Shown piece after piece: positions 25,499 through 36,143 of a stretch of DNA of 64,000 bases (positions within the stretch are counted from its first letter, which is position 1; each line of letters begins with the position of its first letter). The stretch spans positions 2,170,001-2,234,000 of the forward strand of contig NZ_CP133990.1 of assembly GCF_031582905.1 (NCBI RefSeq), read 5' to 3'. The DNA is from Pengzhenrongella sp031582905 (GTDB lineage: Bacteria > Actinomycetota > Actinomycetes > Actinomycetales > Cellulomonadaceae). Position numbers and translations under genes: made by a program. The notes under the pieces are model-generated. The model was not told the DNA's origin. It ran no database searches and saw only the letters and a program-made list of their open reading frames with translations.

Positions 25499-26723
25499 AT
25501 GCCGGACCCGCGCGACCTTGGCCGCAACGAGTCACCGCAGCTCGAGGACTCGTTCAGGCTCGAGCCGCCGTCGCCGACGACCGAGGTCAGCGTCCACCAG
25601 CCGGAGAAGGTCGGCGGCATGGTGCTGGTCGATGCCGAGGCGCAGCGCGAGCACGCGGAGAGGGCGCAGTCCTTCCTCGACGACCTGCTCGACACCCCGT
25701 TGCACAGCCCGGAGTTCCAGACCAAGCTCGCCCGTCTCACCCGGCTGGGGGAAGGGACGATGCAGGGGGCCGGCGAGTCGGTCAACCGGATGCTCCAGCG
25801 GCCGGCAGCGGCCCTGTCCGGCAGTGGCGCGGACCCTGCTGCGCGCACGGGCAGGACCCTGGCGGAGCTCCGGCAGATCGTCACCGAGCTGGACCCCAAG
25901 CGGCACGACCTCACCGGCGCCCGGCGGACCTTCAAGCTCCTGCCCGGCGGGAGCCGGGTGCAGCGGTACTTCCAGAGGTACGAGGCCGCGCAGGAGCAGC
26001 TCACCGCCATCACCAAGGCCCTCAAGGGCGGCCAGGACGAGCTGCGACAGGACAACGCCGCCATCCAGACCGAGCGTGACGCCCTGTGGCAGGCGCTGGG
26101 CCAGCTGGCCGACGCGGCCGTCCTCGTCCGCCACCTGGGCGACGGTCTCGAGCAGCGGATCGCGGCCCTGCGGACCCGGGGCAGGGCGACGACGCCGCCG
26201 CCCTCGAGTCCGACGCCCTGTTCTCCCTGCGCCAGCGTCACCAGGACCTCATGACCCAGATGGCGGTCGCGGTCCAGGGCTACCTCGCGCTGGACGTCGT
26301 GAGGAAGAACAACGTCGAGCTCATCAAGGGCGTGGACCGCGCCCTGGACACCACCATGGCCGCGCTGCGCGTCGCCGTCATCACCTCGCAGGCGCTGGGA
26401 CAGCAGCGGATCGTGCTCGCGCAGGTCGACGCACTCAACGCGACGACGTCGGACATGATCGTGGCCACCTCCGAGCTGCTGCGGACGCAGGGCACCGCCA
26501 TCCAGCAGGGGGCGTCCCGAGCCACCGTGGACCCGGAGAAGCTCCAGCAGGCGTTCGACAACGTGTTCGGCGCGATGGACGAGATCGACCGGTACAAGGC
26601 CGAGGCCACGCGGTCGATGAAGCAGACCGTGGCGGTGCTCGAGGGGCAGGTGAGCCGCGCCAGACTGCACCTGGACCGCAGCCGCTCCCTCGACGCCGCC
26701 GCGGCGGACCCCGGAGGCACTGA
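25499..26723 (+). CDS. Toxic anion resistance protein (TelA family), two frame joins
   Basis: A cytoplasmic, largely helical protein of about 408 residues after correction. The first part has LGRNESPQLEDSFRLEPPSP, KVGGMVLVDAEAQREHAER and RTFKLLPGGSRVQRYFQRY. The second part (from about 26185) has HQDLMTQMAVAVQGYLALDV, RKNNVELIKGVDRALDTTMA and LRTQGTAIQQGASRATVDPE, which are TelA hallmarks. TelA proteins are linked to tellurite and cell-envelope stress resistance. One join is in GGGGCAGGGCG near 26180. A second lost base near 26690-26710 would place the stop at 26721-26723, just before the XpaC-like ATG at 26726; without it the frame runs on into that gene. The ATG at 25499 has a GGAGGAGGG site. 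Confidence 0.85.
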
Positions 26724-26725
26724 CC

Positions 26726-27508
26726 ATGTCGCGACTGACGCTGGGCAACGTCGTCAAGGTGACGACCGTGCTCCTCTTCCTGCCCCTGCTCGCGTACCTG
26801 GTGCTCGTCATCGGCGCGGTGCGCAAGAACCTCAGGGCGACGCTCGAGGGCCTGCTCTACGCCGGGGCCTTCTCCACGGCGGTGTTCGTGCTCGACTTCT
26901 GGGGGCTGCCCGCCCTGCTCGCGCTGACGGCCATGGGCGCCTCGGGCGTCCGCTCCTGGCACCTGCGGGACCTGTGGCTGCCGGCGCGCCGCCGGTGGTG
27001 GAAGCGCGACCCGGCCGGGACGTCCTCCGTCGTCGAGCCGGCCCGCGCGCACGGCGGCCTCGCCGTCGAGGGGTCGGATCACCTGCCCTCGGCGGTCGCG
27101 TGGGTCCGCATGCAGGCCGAGCGGAACAGGCATCGCCTGCCGGAGGACGCCCACCGGACCGTCCTGCAGACCTGTCAGGTGCTGGACGCCGTGCTCGCGG
27201 CCGAGCAGCGTGAGCCCACCGCCGACCCGCGGTTCGAGTACGAGCTGGACGCCATGGCCCGGCGGTACCTGCCCGCCGTCCTCAAGAGCTACCTCGCGAT
27301 CGCGCCGAGCCGGGTGCACGAGCGTCAGCCCAACGGGCGCACGCCCGTCGAGGAGCTGACCGAGCAGCTGCGGATCCTCGCGGCCCAGGCAGCCGCCCTC
27401 GACGCGAGCCGCCACCGTCACCTGACGGCGGAGCTGAGCACCAGCGGCAACTTCCTGCGGGAGAAGTACGGATACCACCAGCCGGACGCCGCCGACCGCG
27501 TCCGCTGA
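26726..27508 (+). CDS. XpaC-like membrane protein, TelA partner
   Basis: An intact 260-residue protein. Two membrane helices lie near the N-terminus: about residues 11-31 (VTTVLLFLPLLAYLVLVIGA) and 44-70 (LLYAGAFSTAVFVLDFWGLP). The rest is soluble and helical: AVAWVRMQAERNRHRLPEDA, VLQTCQVLDAVLAAEQREPT, YELDAMARRYLPAVLKSYLA and QLRILAAQAAALDASRHRHL. This layout (small membrane anchor plus helical domain, directly behind telA) equals the XpaC/5-bromo-4-chloroindolyl phosphate hydrolysis protein partner seen in other bacteria; the match is by context and shape, not by clear motif. It starts two bases after the proposed telA stop. Confidence 0.65.
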   Translation: MSRLTLGNVVKVTTVLLFLPLLAYLVLVIGAVRKNLRATLEGLLYAGAFSTAVFVLDFWGLPALLALTAMGASGVRSWHLRDLWLPARRRWWKRDPAGTSSVVEPARAHGGLAVEGSDHLPSAVAWVRMQAERNRHRLPEDAHRTVLQTCQVLDAVLAAEQREPTADPRFEYELDAMARRYLPAVLKSYLAIAPSRVHERQPNGRTPVEELTEQLRILAAQAAALDASRHRHLTAELSTSGNFLREKYGYHQPDAADRVR

Positions 27509-27538
27509 CCGCCGCCGGGACGGCGCCGGGCTGGGGCC

Positions 27539-27576
27539 GCACCGGCGGGTCATACCGGCGGGTCGCACCGGCGGGA
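27539..27576. repeat. Three tandem 13-bp repeats
   Basis: The unit GCACCGGCGGGTC (second copy with AT for GC; the third ends GGGA) occurs three times head to tail in the 157-base gap before the YyaL-type gene. No coding sense is evident. Confidence 0.6.
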
Positions 27577-27665
27577 CGCTCCGGACCGGATGACGGCGAA
27601 GGCCCGCGGGGACCGGTCGGAGCGTGCCTGTCGCGCGCCACGCCTGCAGGATCCACAGTGGGTGG

Positions 27666-29911
<2,246 letters not shown>

Positions 29912-29951
29912 CGTCGGGCGCGCCCGAGAACCCGACGCGCGAGGAGACAAC

Positions 29952-30104
29952 ATGAGCGAGGACACGTCCGTCCCGGTCCCCGAGACCCCAGCCGAGGACC
30001 CTGACGCCGCCTACGCCGAGCCCGCGAACGACGACCTCGGTCTGACCGACCGCCAGGACTCGATCGACGGTGCCGGCTTCGAGCTCGAGGAGGAGCGCCC
30101 ATGA
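29952..30104 (+). CDS. Small acidic protein (50 aa)
   Basis: A 50-residue ORF with a clear GAGGAGA ribosome site before ATG 29952. It starts MSEDTSVPVPETPAEDPDAA and ends GAGFELEEERP. It is strongly acidic, rich in Pro and Ala, without hydrophobic core or Cys, and probably disordered. A NDDLGLTDRQDSIDGAGFE segment is the most sequence-like part. The stop overlaps the start of the next small acidic gene as ATGA (30101-30104), so the two are coupled. No function known to me. Confidence 0.75.
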   Translation: MSEDTSVPVPETPAEDPDAAYAEPANDDLGLTDRQDSIDGAGFELEEERP

Positions 30105-30268
30105 GCACCGACACCCCCGACGACGCCGGCACGACGCGGGAGCAGGATCTCCCCGCCGACGCCGCCTCCCGCGGCGAGCTGCCCGCGGACCCGGAGAACA
30201 CCGACCCGACACCGGGGTCGGACAACGACGGCATCGAGCCGGGCTACACGCCGCCGTCCGGCACCTGA
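30101..30268 (+). CDS. Small acidic protein (55 aa), coupled to the preceding one
   Basis: A 55-residue ORF, MSTDTPDDAGTTREQDLPAD at the start and IEPGYTPPSGT at the end. It has no Cys, no Trp and only a single aromatic residue (Tyr50), and it is acidic. The ATG lies in the stop of the upstream small ORF and the GAGGAGCGCC upstream can serve as ribosome site. It shares the acidic, Pro-rich type with the ORFs at 3021, 29952 and 32030 but no aligned motif beyond Asp-Pro-Glu-type pairs. Beyond it lie 315 bases without a gene, starting with a 19-bp tandem repeat. Confidence 0.7.
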   Translation: MSTDTPDDAGTTREQDLPADAASRGELPADPENTDPTPGSDNDGIEPGYTPPSGT

Positions 30269-30583
30269 CCCGGGCACCGGGGCGGACGGCGCAGAGCCGC
30301 CGAACGGGGGCAGGGCCGCCGAACGGGGGCAGGGCCGCCGAACGGGGGCAGGGCCGCCGGACGGACGCCGGGCCGCCGGACGCACGGCGCTCGCGAGCGC
30401 GCCGACCACCCGCGGGCGGTCGGCGCGTGGCCGTCCCGGCCACCGGTAGGGTGCGGCCGCGGCGCGTCCTACGCGCTGCTCCACCCCCGCCACCGGGCCC
30501 CAACCCGCACCGGCGCCCCGGGACCGCGTGCGGCTCCCCGGTACGACGTGCGCATGACGCGGCCCGCGAGGAGAGAGAGACCC
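30269..30583. other. 315-base gap without a gene
   Basis: Holds the 19-bp tandem repeat at 30296-30390, then GC-rich sequence with no convincing ORF. The last 60 bases lead to the MFS gene and contain its GAGGAGAG ribosome site. A promoter for the MFS gene is presumably here but I cannot place it. Confidence 0.6.
30296..30390. repeat. Tandem 19-bp repeat, three exact and two degenerate copies
   Basis: GCCGCCGAACGGGGGCAGG is repeated exactly three times (30296-30314, 30315-30333, 30334-30352). A fourth (30353-30371) and fifth (30372-30390) copy keep GCCGCCGGACG and diverge after it. A 19-bp unit is not a multiple of three, and the array is between genes. Confidence 0.9.
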
Positions 30584-31950
30584 GTGACCAGCACGCCCAC
30601 GCGCACGCGGACCGAACGCCTGGACGCCCTGCCCTTCACGCGCCAGCACCGCAAGCTCCTGGCGGGGTCCGGCCTCGGCTGGGCGTTCGACGCCATGGAC
30701 GTCGGCCTCATCTCGTTCGTCATCGCCGCGCTCGGCGTGCAGTGGGGCCTCAGCGACGGCGAGCGGTCCTGGATCGCGTCCGCCGGGTTCATCGGGATGG
30801 CCGTCGGCGCGAGCCTCGGCGGCCTGCTGGCCGACCGCATCGGCCGGCGCCAGGTGTTCGCCCTCACGCTGCTGGTCTACGGCCTGGCGACCGGCGCGTC
30901 CGCGCTCGCGGCCTCGGTCGGCGTCCTCATCGCGCTGCGGTTCGTCGTCGGGCTGGGCCTCGGCGCGGAGCTGCCGGTCGCGTCCACGCTGGTCAGCGAG
31001 TTCGCCCCGCCGCGCATCCGCGGCCGGGTCGTCGTCGCGCTGGAGGCGTTCTGGGCGGTCGGCTGGACCCTCTCCGCGCTCATCGGCTACCTCGTCGTCC
31101 CGGGCAGCGACGACGGCTGGCGCTGGGCGCTGGCGATCGGCGCCCTGCCTGCCCTGTACGCCGTCGTCATCCGCCGCGGCCTGCCCGAGTCGGTCCGCTT
31201 CCTCGAGTCGCGCGGCCGGCACGCCGAGGCCGAGGCCGTCGTCGAGCAGTTCGAGGCCTCCGCCGCCGGCCGGTCGGCCCCGCCGGCCACCGGCACCGGC
31301 ACCGGCACCGGCACCACCGTGATCGACGAGCGCACCGACGACGCCCCCACCGCTCCCCGCGCCTCGGCGAGATCTGGTCGGCCCGGCTGCGCCGTCGCAC
31401 CGCGATGCTGTGGATCGTGTGGTTCGCCGTGAACTTCTCCTACTACGGCGCGTTCATCTGGCTGCCCAGCCTCCTCGTCGAGTCCGGGTTCTCCCTCGTG
31501 CGCTCCTTCGAGTACACGCTGATCATCACGCTGGCCCAGCTACCGGGGTACTTCGCATCCGCGGTCCTCATCGAGAAGTGGGGGCGCCGACCCACGCTGG
31601 TGACCTTCCTGCTCGGCTCCGCGGTCTCCGCCGGGCTGTTCGCGCAGGCCGACGGCGTCACCCAGGTGATCGTCGCCGGGATGCTGCTGTCCTTCTTCAA
31701 CCTCGGCGCCTGGGGCGCGCTCTACGCGGTCACCCCCGAGCTGTACCCCACCCGGCTGCGCGGGACCGGCGCGGGCTCGGCGGCGGCGTTCGGTCGCATC
31801 GCCTCCATCCTCGCGCCGCTCGCCGTGCCGCTGCTGCGCGACCAGGGCGGCACCGGGCTGGTGTTCGGGGTGTTCGCGGGCGTGTTCGTCGTCGCGGCGG
31901 CCGGCTCGCTCGGGCTGCCCGAGCGGCGTGGAACGGTCCTCGAGGACTGA
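30584..31950 (+). CDS. MFS transporter, one frame join
   Basis: A 12-helix major facilitator of about 455 residues after one join. The N-terminal half has GLGWAFDAMDVGLISFVIAA, WIASAGFIGMAVGASLGGLL and the A-motif LLADRIGRRQVFAL. It continues with VGLGLGAELPVASTLVSEFA and PESVRFLESRGRHAEAEAVV, as in the sugar/aromatic-acid (AAHS-like, NiaP-like) families. The C-terminal half has WFAVNFSYYGAFIWLPSLLV, VLIEKWGRRPTLVTFLLGSA and LYAVTPELYPTRLRGTGAGS. The cytoplasmic centre has a GGCACC run (31287-31316) that encodes a Gly-Thr linker. The break is near 31365, before LGEIWSARLRRR. GTG 30584 has a GAGGAGAG site. The solute is unknown. Confidence 0.88.
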
Positions 31951-32029
31951 CCGCACCGCCTCGTCTTGCCGGTCCACCCGGCGCGGGGCACGCTGGCACC
32001 GGAACCCCGTCACTACCCGAGAGGCCGAC

Positions 32030-32187
32030 ATGACCAGCCAGGACGAGTCCACCCCCGACACCCCCCGCCCCAGCGACGTGCCCGAGGGGAGGTCCCGAAC
32101 ACCGAGTCGGGCGCCGGCATGGGCGCCGGCGAGCCGTCGTCGTTCGAGCCCGAGGAGGACCCGGAGTCGGTCCCCGACCCGGAGTGA
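32030..32187 (+). CDS. Small acidic protein (about 52 aa), one frame join
   Basis: Starts MTSQDESTPDTPRPSDVPEG at ATG 32030 with GAGAGG upstream. The frame then changes in the GGGG run at 32086-32090; one extra G gives PEGEVPNTESGAGMGAGEPS and the end EEDPESVPDPE. Both parts are acidic, Pro- and Ser-rich and of the same style, which supports the join. It belongs with the other small acidic ORFs. It lies between the MFS and mutarotase genes, eight bases before the latter. Confidence 0.65.
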
Positions 32188-32194
32188 CCGGCCG

Positions 32195-33084
32195 ATGAGC
32201 GACGCACCCGTGCTGCCGTCCTCCGTACGCCTCGAGGACGGCAGCGGCGGACTGCCGCGCGTCGTCGTCCAGGGCCCCGCCGCCACCGCGGAGGTCTACC
32301 TCCAGGGCGGCCACGTCACCGCCTGGCGACCGTCCGGGCACGACGACGTCCTGTGGACCAGTGCGCGCAGCCGGTTCGCCGAGGGAACCGCCATCCGGGG
32401 TGGCGTCCCGGTCTGCTTCCCGTGGTTCGGGCCGCTGGAGGGGCACCCGGACGCACCCGCGCACGGCTTCGCCCGCACGCTGCCGTGGACGCTGGACGCG
32501 GTCGAGGAGTCGGGCGACGACGTCGTCGTGGCGTTGAGCCTCACCGACTCCCCCGCCACGCACTCCACCCCGTGGCCGCACCCCTTCCGGGCCGAGCTGC
32601 GGGTCACCGTCGGTGCACGGCTCACCCTCGCCCTGACGGTGCACAACACCGGGGAGCACCCGGTGACCTTCGCCGAGGCGCTGCACACCTACCTCGGCGT
32701 CGGGGACGTCCGGCAGGTCGAGGTCGGCGGGCTCGAGGGCAGGCGGTACATCGACAAGCTCGGCGGACCGGAGCCCGTGGACGGTTCGGCGGAGCCGGCC
32801 CGGATCACCGGTGAGACCGACCGCATCTACCTCGACACCCGCGGGACCACGACCGTCGACGACCCGGCCGCCGGACGCCGGCTCGACGTCACCGGCGAGG
32901 AGCGGGCACGACCGTGCTGTGGAACCCGTGGACGACCAAGGCCGCCGCCATGCCGGACTTCGGCGACGACGAGTGGACCGGCATGGTCTGCGTCGAGACG
33001 TGCAACGTCGGCCCGGCCACGGTCACGCTCACGCCGGGCGCGAGCCACACGATGACCGCCACGATGGGGGTCACCGCGCGCTGA
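32195..33084 (+). CDS. D-hexose-6-phosphate mutarotase, one frame join
   Basis: An aldose-1-epimerase-like enzyme that interconverts alpha and beta anomers of glucose-6-phosphate-type sugars. About 296 residues after one join. Motifs are AEVYLQGGHVTAWRP, GGVPVCFPWFGPLEGHPDAP, HGFARTLPWTL (catalytic-type His) and FAEALHTYLGVGDVRQVEV (Glu-Ala-Leu-His). After the join at about 32908 come TTVLWNPWTTKAAAMPDFG and VCVETCNVGPATVTLTPGAS with the catalytic Glu of the family. The break is GGGC, where one extra G gives ERGTTVLWNPW. The ATG at 32195 is 7 bases after the stop of the small acidic ORF. Confidence 0.88.
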
Positions 33085-33093
33085 CGGACCCGT

Positions 33094-33123
33094 CCGGCAG
33101 CCGGCCGCGCCACGGGCTGCCGG
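33094..33123 (+). terminator. Hairpin after the mutarotase gene
   Basis: CCGGCAGCC and GGCTGCCGG are separated by 12 bases, ten bases beyond the mutarotase stop. The stem is nine perfect pairs. No T-run follows; a terminator is likely but not certain. Confidence 0.4.
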
Positions 33124-33194
33124 TCGGCGCGCGACGCGGCGAGGACGCGGTTAGCGTGCGGACGAGCCACCGTCGTCCAGCCCCGGAGCGCGCC

Positions 33195-33947
33195 ATGCCC
33201 ACCCCGCTCACGACCGAGGTCGCCGACCGCGTCCACCGCCTCGAGCACGCGTACGTCAACGTCTACCTCGTCGAGGACGAGGGCCGCGTCCTCCTCGTCG
33301 ACACCGGGCTGCCCCGCGCGTGGGAGCACATCGGTCTCGCCCTGCGGCACCTCGGGCACCGGCCCGACGACGTCGCCGCGATCGCCCTGACGCACGCGCA
33401 CTTCGACCACACCGGGACCGCCGCCCGGGCGCAGGAGCGGCTCGGGGTGCCCATCTGGGCACACCGCGAGGACTTCTTCATCGCGGCGCACCCCTACCGG
33501 TACGCGCACGAGAACCTGCGCTCGGTCTACCCCGTGCGCTACCCGGGGTCGCTGGGGATCCTCGCCGCGATCGCACGGGCCGGCGCCCTGCGGGTCCGCG
33601 GCGTCCAGGGGCTCACGCCGTACACCACCGAGGGCGAGCTCGACCTGCCCGGCAGCCCGCGGGTCGTGTTCACGCCCGGGCACACGTTCGGGCACGTCGC
33701 GCTGCACCTGCCCGGACGTGACGCGGTCATCAGCGGGGACGCGCTCGTCACGCTCGACCCGTACACCGGCCACACCGGCCCGCAGATCGTCGCCGGCGCC
33801 GCCACCGCCGACAGCACGCAGGCGCTCGCGTCCCTGGGGCGACTGGCGGCGACCGGTGCCTCCGTCGTCCTGCCGGGGCACGGCGAGCCGTGGACGGCCG
33901 GCGTCGCCTCGGCCGTCGAGCTCGCCCGCGAGCGCGGGGCGCACTGA
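33195..33947 (+). CDS. MBL-fold metallo-hydrolase
   Basis: An intact 250-residue metallo-beta-lactamase-fold hydrolase. Metal motifs are ALTHAHFDHTGTA (HxHxDH, residues about 65-77), VFTPGHTFGHVALH (third His), AVISGDALVTLDP (Asp) and VLPGHGEPWTAG (last His). The size and the VNVYLVEDEGRVLLVDTGL start match glyoxalase-II-like hydrolases. The substrate is unknown. The ATG at 33195 follows CCGGAGCG. The gene stands alone, with 193 bases to the ANTAR regulator. Confidence 0.87.
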   Translation: MPTPLTTEVADRVHRLEHAYVNVYLVEDEGRVLLVDTGLPRAWEHIGLALRHLGHRPDDVAAIALTHAHFDHTGTAARAQERLGVPIWAHREDFFIAAHPYRYAHENLRSVYPVRYPGSLGILAAIARAGALRVRGVQGLTPYTTEGELDLPGSPRVVFTPGHTFGHVALHLPGRDAVISGDALVTLDPYTGHTGPQIVAGAATADSTQALASLGRLAATGASVVLPGHGEPWTAGVASAVELARERGAH

Positions 33948-34140
33948 GCGGGCGCCGTCGCCCCCGGCATCCACGGGCGGGCCGACGGGCGTCGACCGCG
34001 CCCGTCCACCGGTGCCCGCCCGGCCGTCGGGCGCCGTTGCGCCCCGCGGGCCCGGTGGGAGGATGGGCAGGTCACCGGTCGCGGGACCCGCGGCCGCGCT
34101 GACGACCACACCGCAACGACGCGGCCCGAGGGAGACGACG

Positions 34141-34925
34141 ATGACCGACCTCCACACCTTCACGTCCCGGCCCGTGCCCATGGCCGACGACGCCCTGCTC
34201 GACTCGATCGCCGCACAGGCCGGCGACCTCGTCCGTCCGGGCCTGCAGTGCGCCATCACGCTGCGCGAGTTCCGCAGCACGCGCATCGCGGGGAGCAGCG
34301 ACGTCACCGCACGTCGGTGCGAGGCCACCGCCCAGGCGGAGCGGTCCGGTCCTGCCCAGACCGCGCTGGAGGAGAGCCGCGTCGTCGTGGTCGCGCACAC
34401 CGGCCGGACGCGACGCTGGCCGGCCTGGCGCGACACGGCCGTGCGCGAGGGCTTCCGGACCGCCGTCGCCCTGCCGGCGCCGGTCGGCCGTGGCGTCGAC
34501 GTCGCGGTCGTGCTCCTCGACCCTGCGCCGGCTCCGTGGGAGCGCGACGAGCTGCGCCGCGCGACGACGTTCGCCCGGCAGGTCGCGCGGGTGGTCGCGC
34601 TCGAGCTCGAGGTGGGCCGGCTGCGGTGCCTCGCCGAGGAGCTGTTCGCGGGGGTGTCGGCCCGGGACACCATCGGTCAGGCGACCGGCATCGTCATGGC
34701 GCAGCGCAGCTGCGGCCCCGAGGAGGCGCTGGGCGTCCTGCGCGGTGCGGCCGAGCACCGCGGCCTCCAGCTGCGCGACCTCGCGGCGATGATCGTGGCG
34801 GAGATGGCGCGGGCCGACCAGATCCCGCCGTCGCTGTACACCGAGTCCCCGCACCCCGCGACGTCGTCGGCACGCGGGCCCACCGGCTCCCTGACCGGGT
34901 GGGTTCCGCACCCACCGTCGGGTGA
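34141..34925 (+). CDS. GAF-ANTAR transcription antitermination regulator, end uncertain
   Basis: A two-domain protein. Residues about 15-155 look like a GAF sensor (CAITLREFRSTRIAGSSD, VVVVAHTGRTRRWPAW, VALPAPVGRGVDVAVVLLDP). Residues about 165-225 are an ANTAR RNA-binding three-helix domain: EELFAGVSARDTIGQATGIV, MAQRSCGPEEALGVLRGAA, LQLRDLAAMIVAEM. ANTAR proteins bind nascent two-hairpin RNA and prevent termination, often in response to the GAF ligand or a kinase. The uninterrupted frame runs on into the opposite MOSC gene. One lost base near 34880-34915 would give a TGA at 34923-34925; I use that end as the likelier. Confidence 0.83.
34898..34916. terminator. Weak hairpin near convergent gene ends
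   Basis: GGTGGGT and ACCCACC flank TCCGC close to the 3' ends of the ANTAR (+) and MOSC (-) genes. Seven pairs; a weak terminator candidate that overlaps the probable ANTAR coding end. Confidence 0.25.
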
Positions 34926-34938
34926 GCGGGCGGGCCGG

Positions 34939-35556
34939 TCAGACTGGCTGGAGCGGCGTGTGCGGGCCGTCGGGCAGCCTGAGGGAGATCGGGTCACCCG
35001 CGCGCACCACGCCGCCGCGCAGCACGACCGCCATGACACCGGCCCGACGCAGCACGTTCCCCGCCGCGTCGCGCGTGATCATCTCCTTCATCAGCCCGGG
35101 TGCGAAGCGGTCGATCTGCACGCACGGGTTGCGCAGACCGGTGAGCACGACGGCGGCCTCGGCCCCGAGCCCCAGGACGGTGCCGGTGGGCAGCCACAGC
35201 AGCGCGATCCCGCGGGTCGTGATGTTCTCGCCCATCTCGCCGGGCGCGACGACGAAGCCGCGGGCGGCGACGTCGTCGAGCACCTCCTCGTGCAGCAGGT
35301 GCACCTGGCGCAGGTTGGGGGCCTCGGGCTCCCGCGCGGCCCGGGAGCGGTGCTTGACGGTCGCTCCGGCGTGCGCGTCGCCCTCGACACCCAAGCCCTC
35401 GACCAGGGTGATCGCGTCCACCACGGGCTTGGTGAACCGGTGGCGGTCGTCGCGGCTCACCGCGACGACGCTGCCGTTCGCGGGTCCCGGATCCGCCTCG
35501 TGGGCGCGACGGACGGGATCGGTCGGCGGCACGGTGGCGGGCACGCGGGTGGGCAC
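34939..35556 (-). CDS. MOSC-domain protein
   Basis: An intact 205-residue protein with one MOSC domain, the molybdenum-cofactor-sulfurase C-terminal fold that carries sulfur or metal on a conserved Cys. Motifs: VVDAITLVEGLGVEGDAHAG, VHLLHEEVLDDVAARGF, APGEMGENITTRGIALLWLP and GLRNPCVQIDRFAPGLMKEM, where the Cys is the likely sulfur-carrier residue. The GTG at 35556 has GGGGAGGA upstream, which decides the start. Stand-alone MOSC proteins of this size are often YiiM-like, acting on N-hydroxylated bases; the true substrate is unknown. Confidence 0.88.
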   Translation of the reverse strand: MPTRVPATVPPTDPVRRAHEADPGPANGSVVAVSRDDRHRFTKPVVDAITLVEGLGVEGDAHAGATVKHRSRAAREPEAPNLRQVHLLHEEVLDDVAARGFVVAPGEMGENITTRGIALLWLPTGTVLGLGAEAAVVLTGLRNPCVQIDRFAPGLMKEMITRDAAGNVLRRAGVMAVVLRGGVVRAGDPISLRLPDGPHTPLQPV

Positions 35557-35624
35557 ACCGCCATCCTCCCCGGTCGTGGCCCGGTCTCGCGATGACTCGC
35601 CCGACCGGACGCGGTCTACCCGCC

Positions 35625-36143
35625 ATGAGCGACTCCGGGCCCGGCGTGGTCCACGTCGACGGCGGCACGCTGCGGGTCGACGTGGGCGGCACCTGCCGGG
35701 CCGTCGGCGTCCGGGCGCGGGCGACGGGCGCGCACGTCGTCGTGTGTCACGTCGCCGACCTGCCGGCGTCGGACCTCGCGACCGTCGAGGCGCTCGCCCG
35801 GCTGCACCTCGCGGTCCAGCCGGGCGCCCGGGTCGTGCTCGACGGGACCGCGCCGGCACTCCGGGCGCTGATCGACCTCGCCGGGCTGTCCGACGTCCTC
35901 GAGGACGTCCGTGCCGTCCCGACCACGGAAGGTCTGCCGACCGGCGGGTCCGCCACCACCGGCGCCGGGCCGGCGGCGTCAGGCGTCGAGGTGCAGCGGC
36001 AGCCCGAAGACGCGGAAGTGGTCGGGCCCCACGAAGTTGGTGATGCTGCTGATCCGACCGTCCCGGATCTCGAGCAGGTGAACGGCCCACGGGTCCCACC
36101 GCCCGGGCGTGCCGCCGGGCTTGTACTGCGCGAAGGCGGGTGA
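35625..36143 (+). CDS. STAS-like protein, 3' end unresolved
   Basis: The first 105 residues read as a STAS fold: TLRVDVGGTCRAVGVRARAT, VVVCHVADLPASDLATVEAL and ARVVLDGTAPALRALIDLAG. The phosphorylatable Ser/Thr of anti-sigma antagonists is not in the usual DSTG context, so it may be a non-phosphorylated variant. The uninterrupted frame runs to 36143, with its last 55 codons antisense to the sigma-factor gene. With one lost base it would stop at 36043. The true end is probably near 35980. The convergent neighbour is a sigma factor, so a regulatory link is possible but unproven. Confidence 0.55.
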   Translation: MSDSGPGVVHVDGGTLRVDVGGTCRAVGVRARATGAHVVVCHVADLPASDLATVEALARLHLAVQPGARVVLDGTAPALRALIDLAGLSDVLEDVRAVPTTEGLPTGGSATTGAGPAASGVEVQRQPEDAEVVGPHEVGDAADPTVPDLEQVNGPRVPPPGRAAGLVLREGG

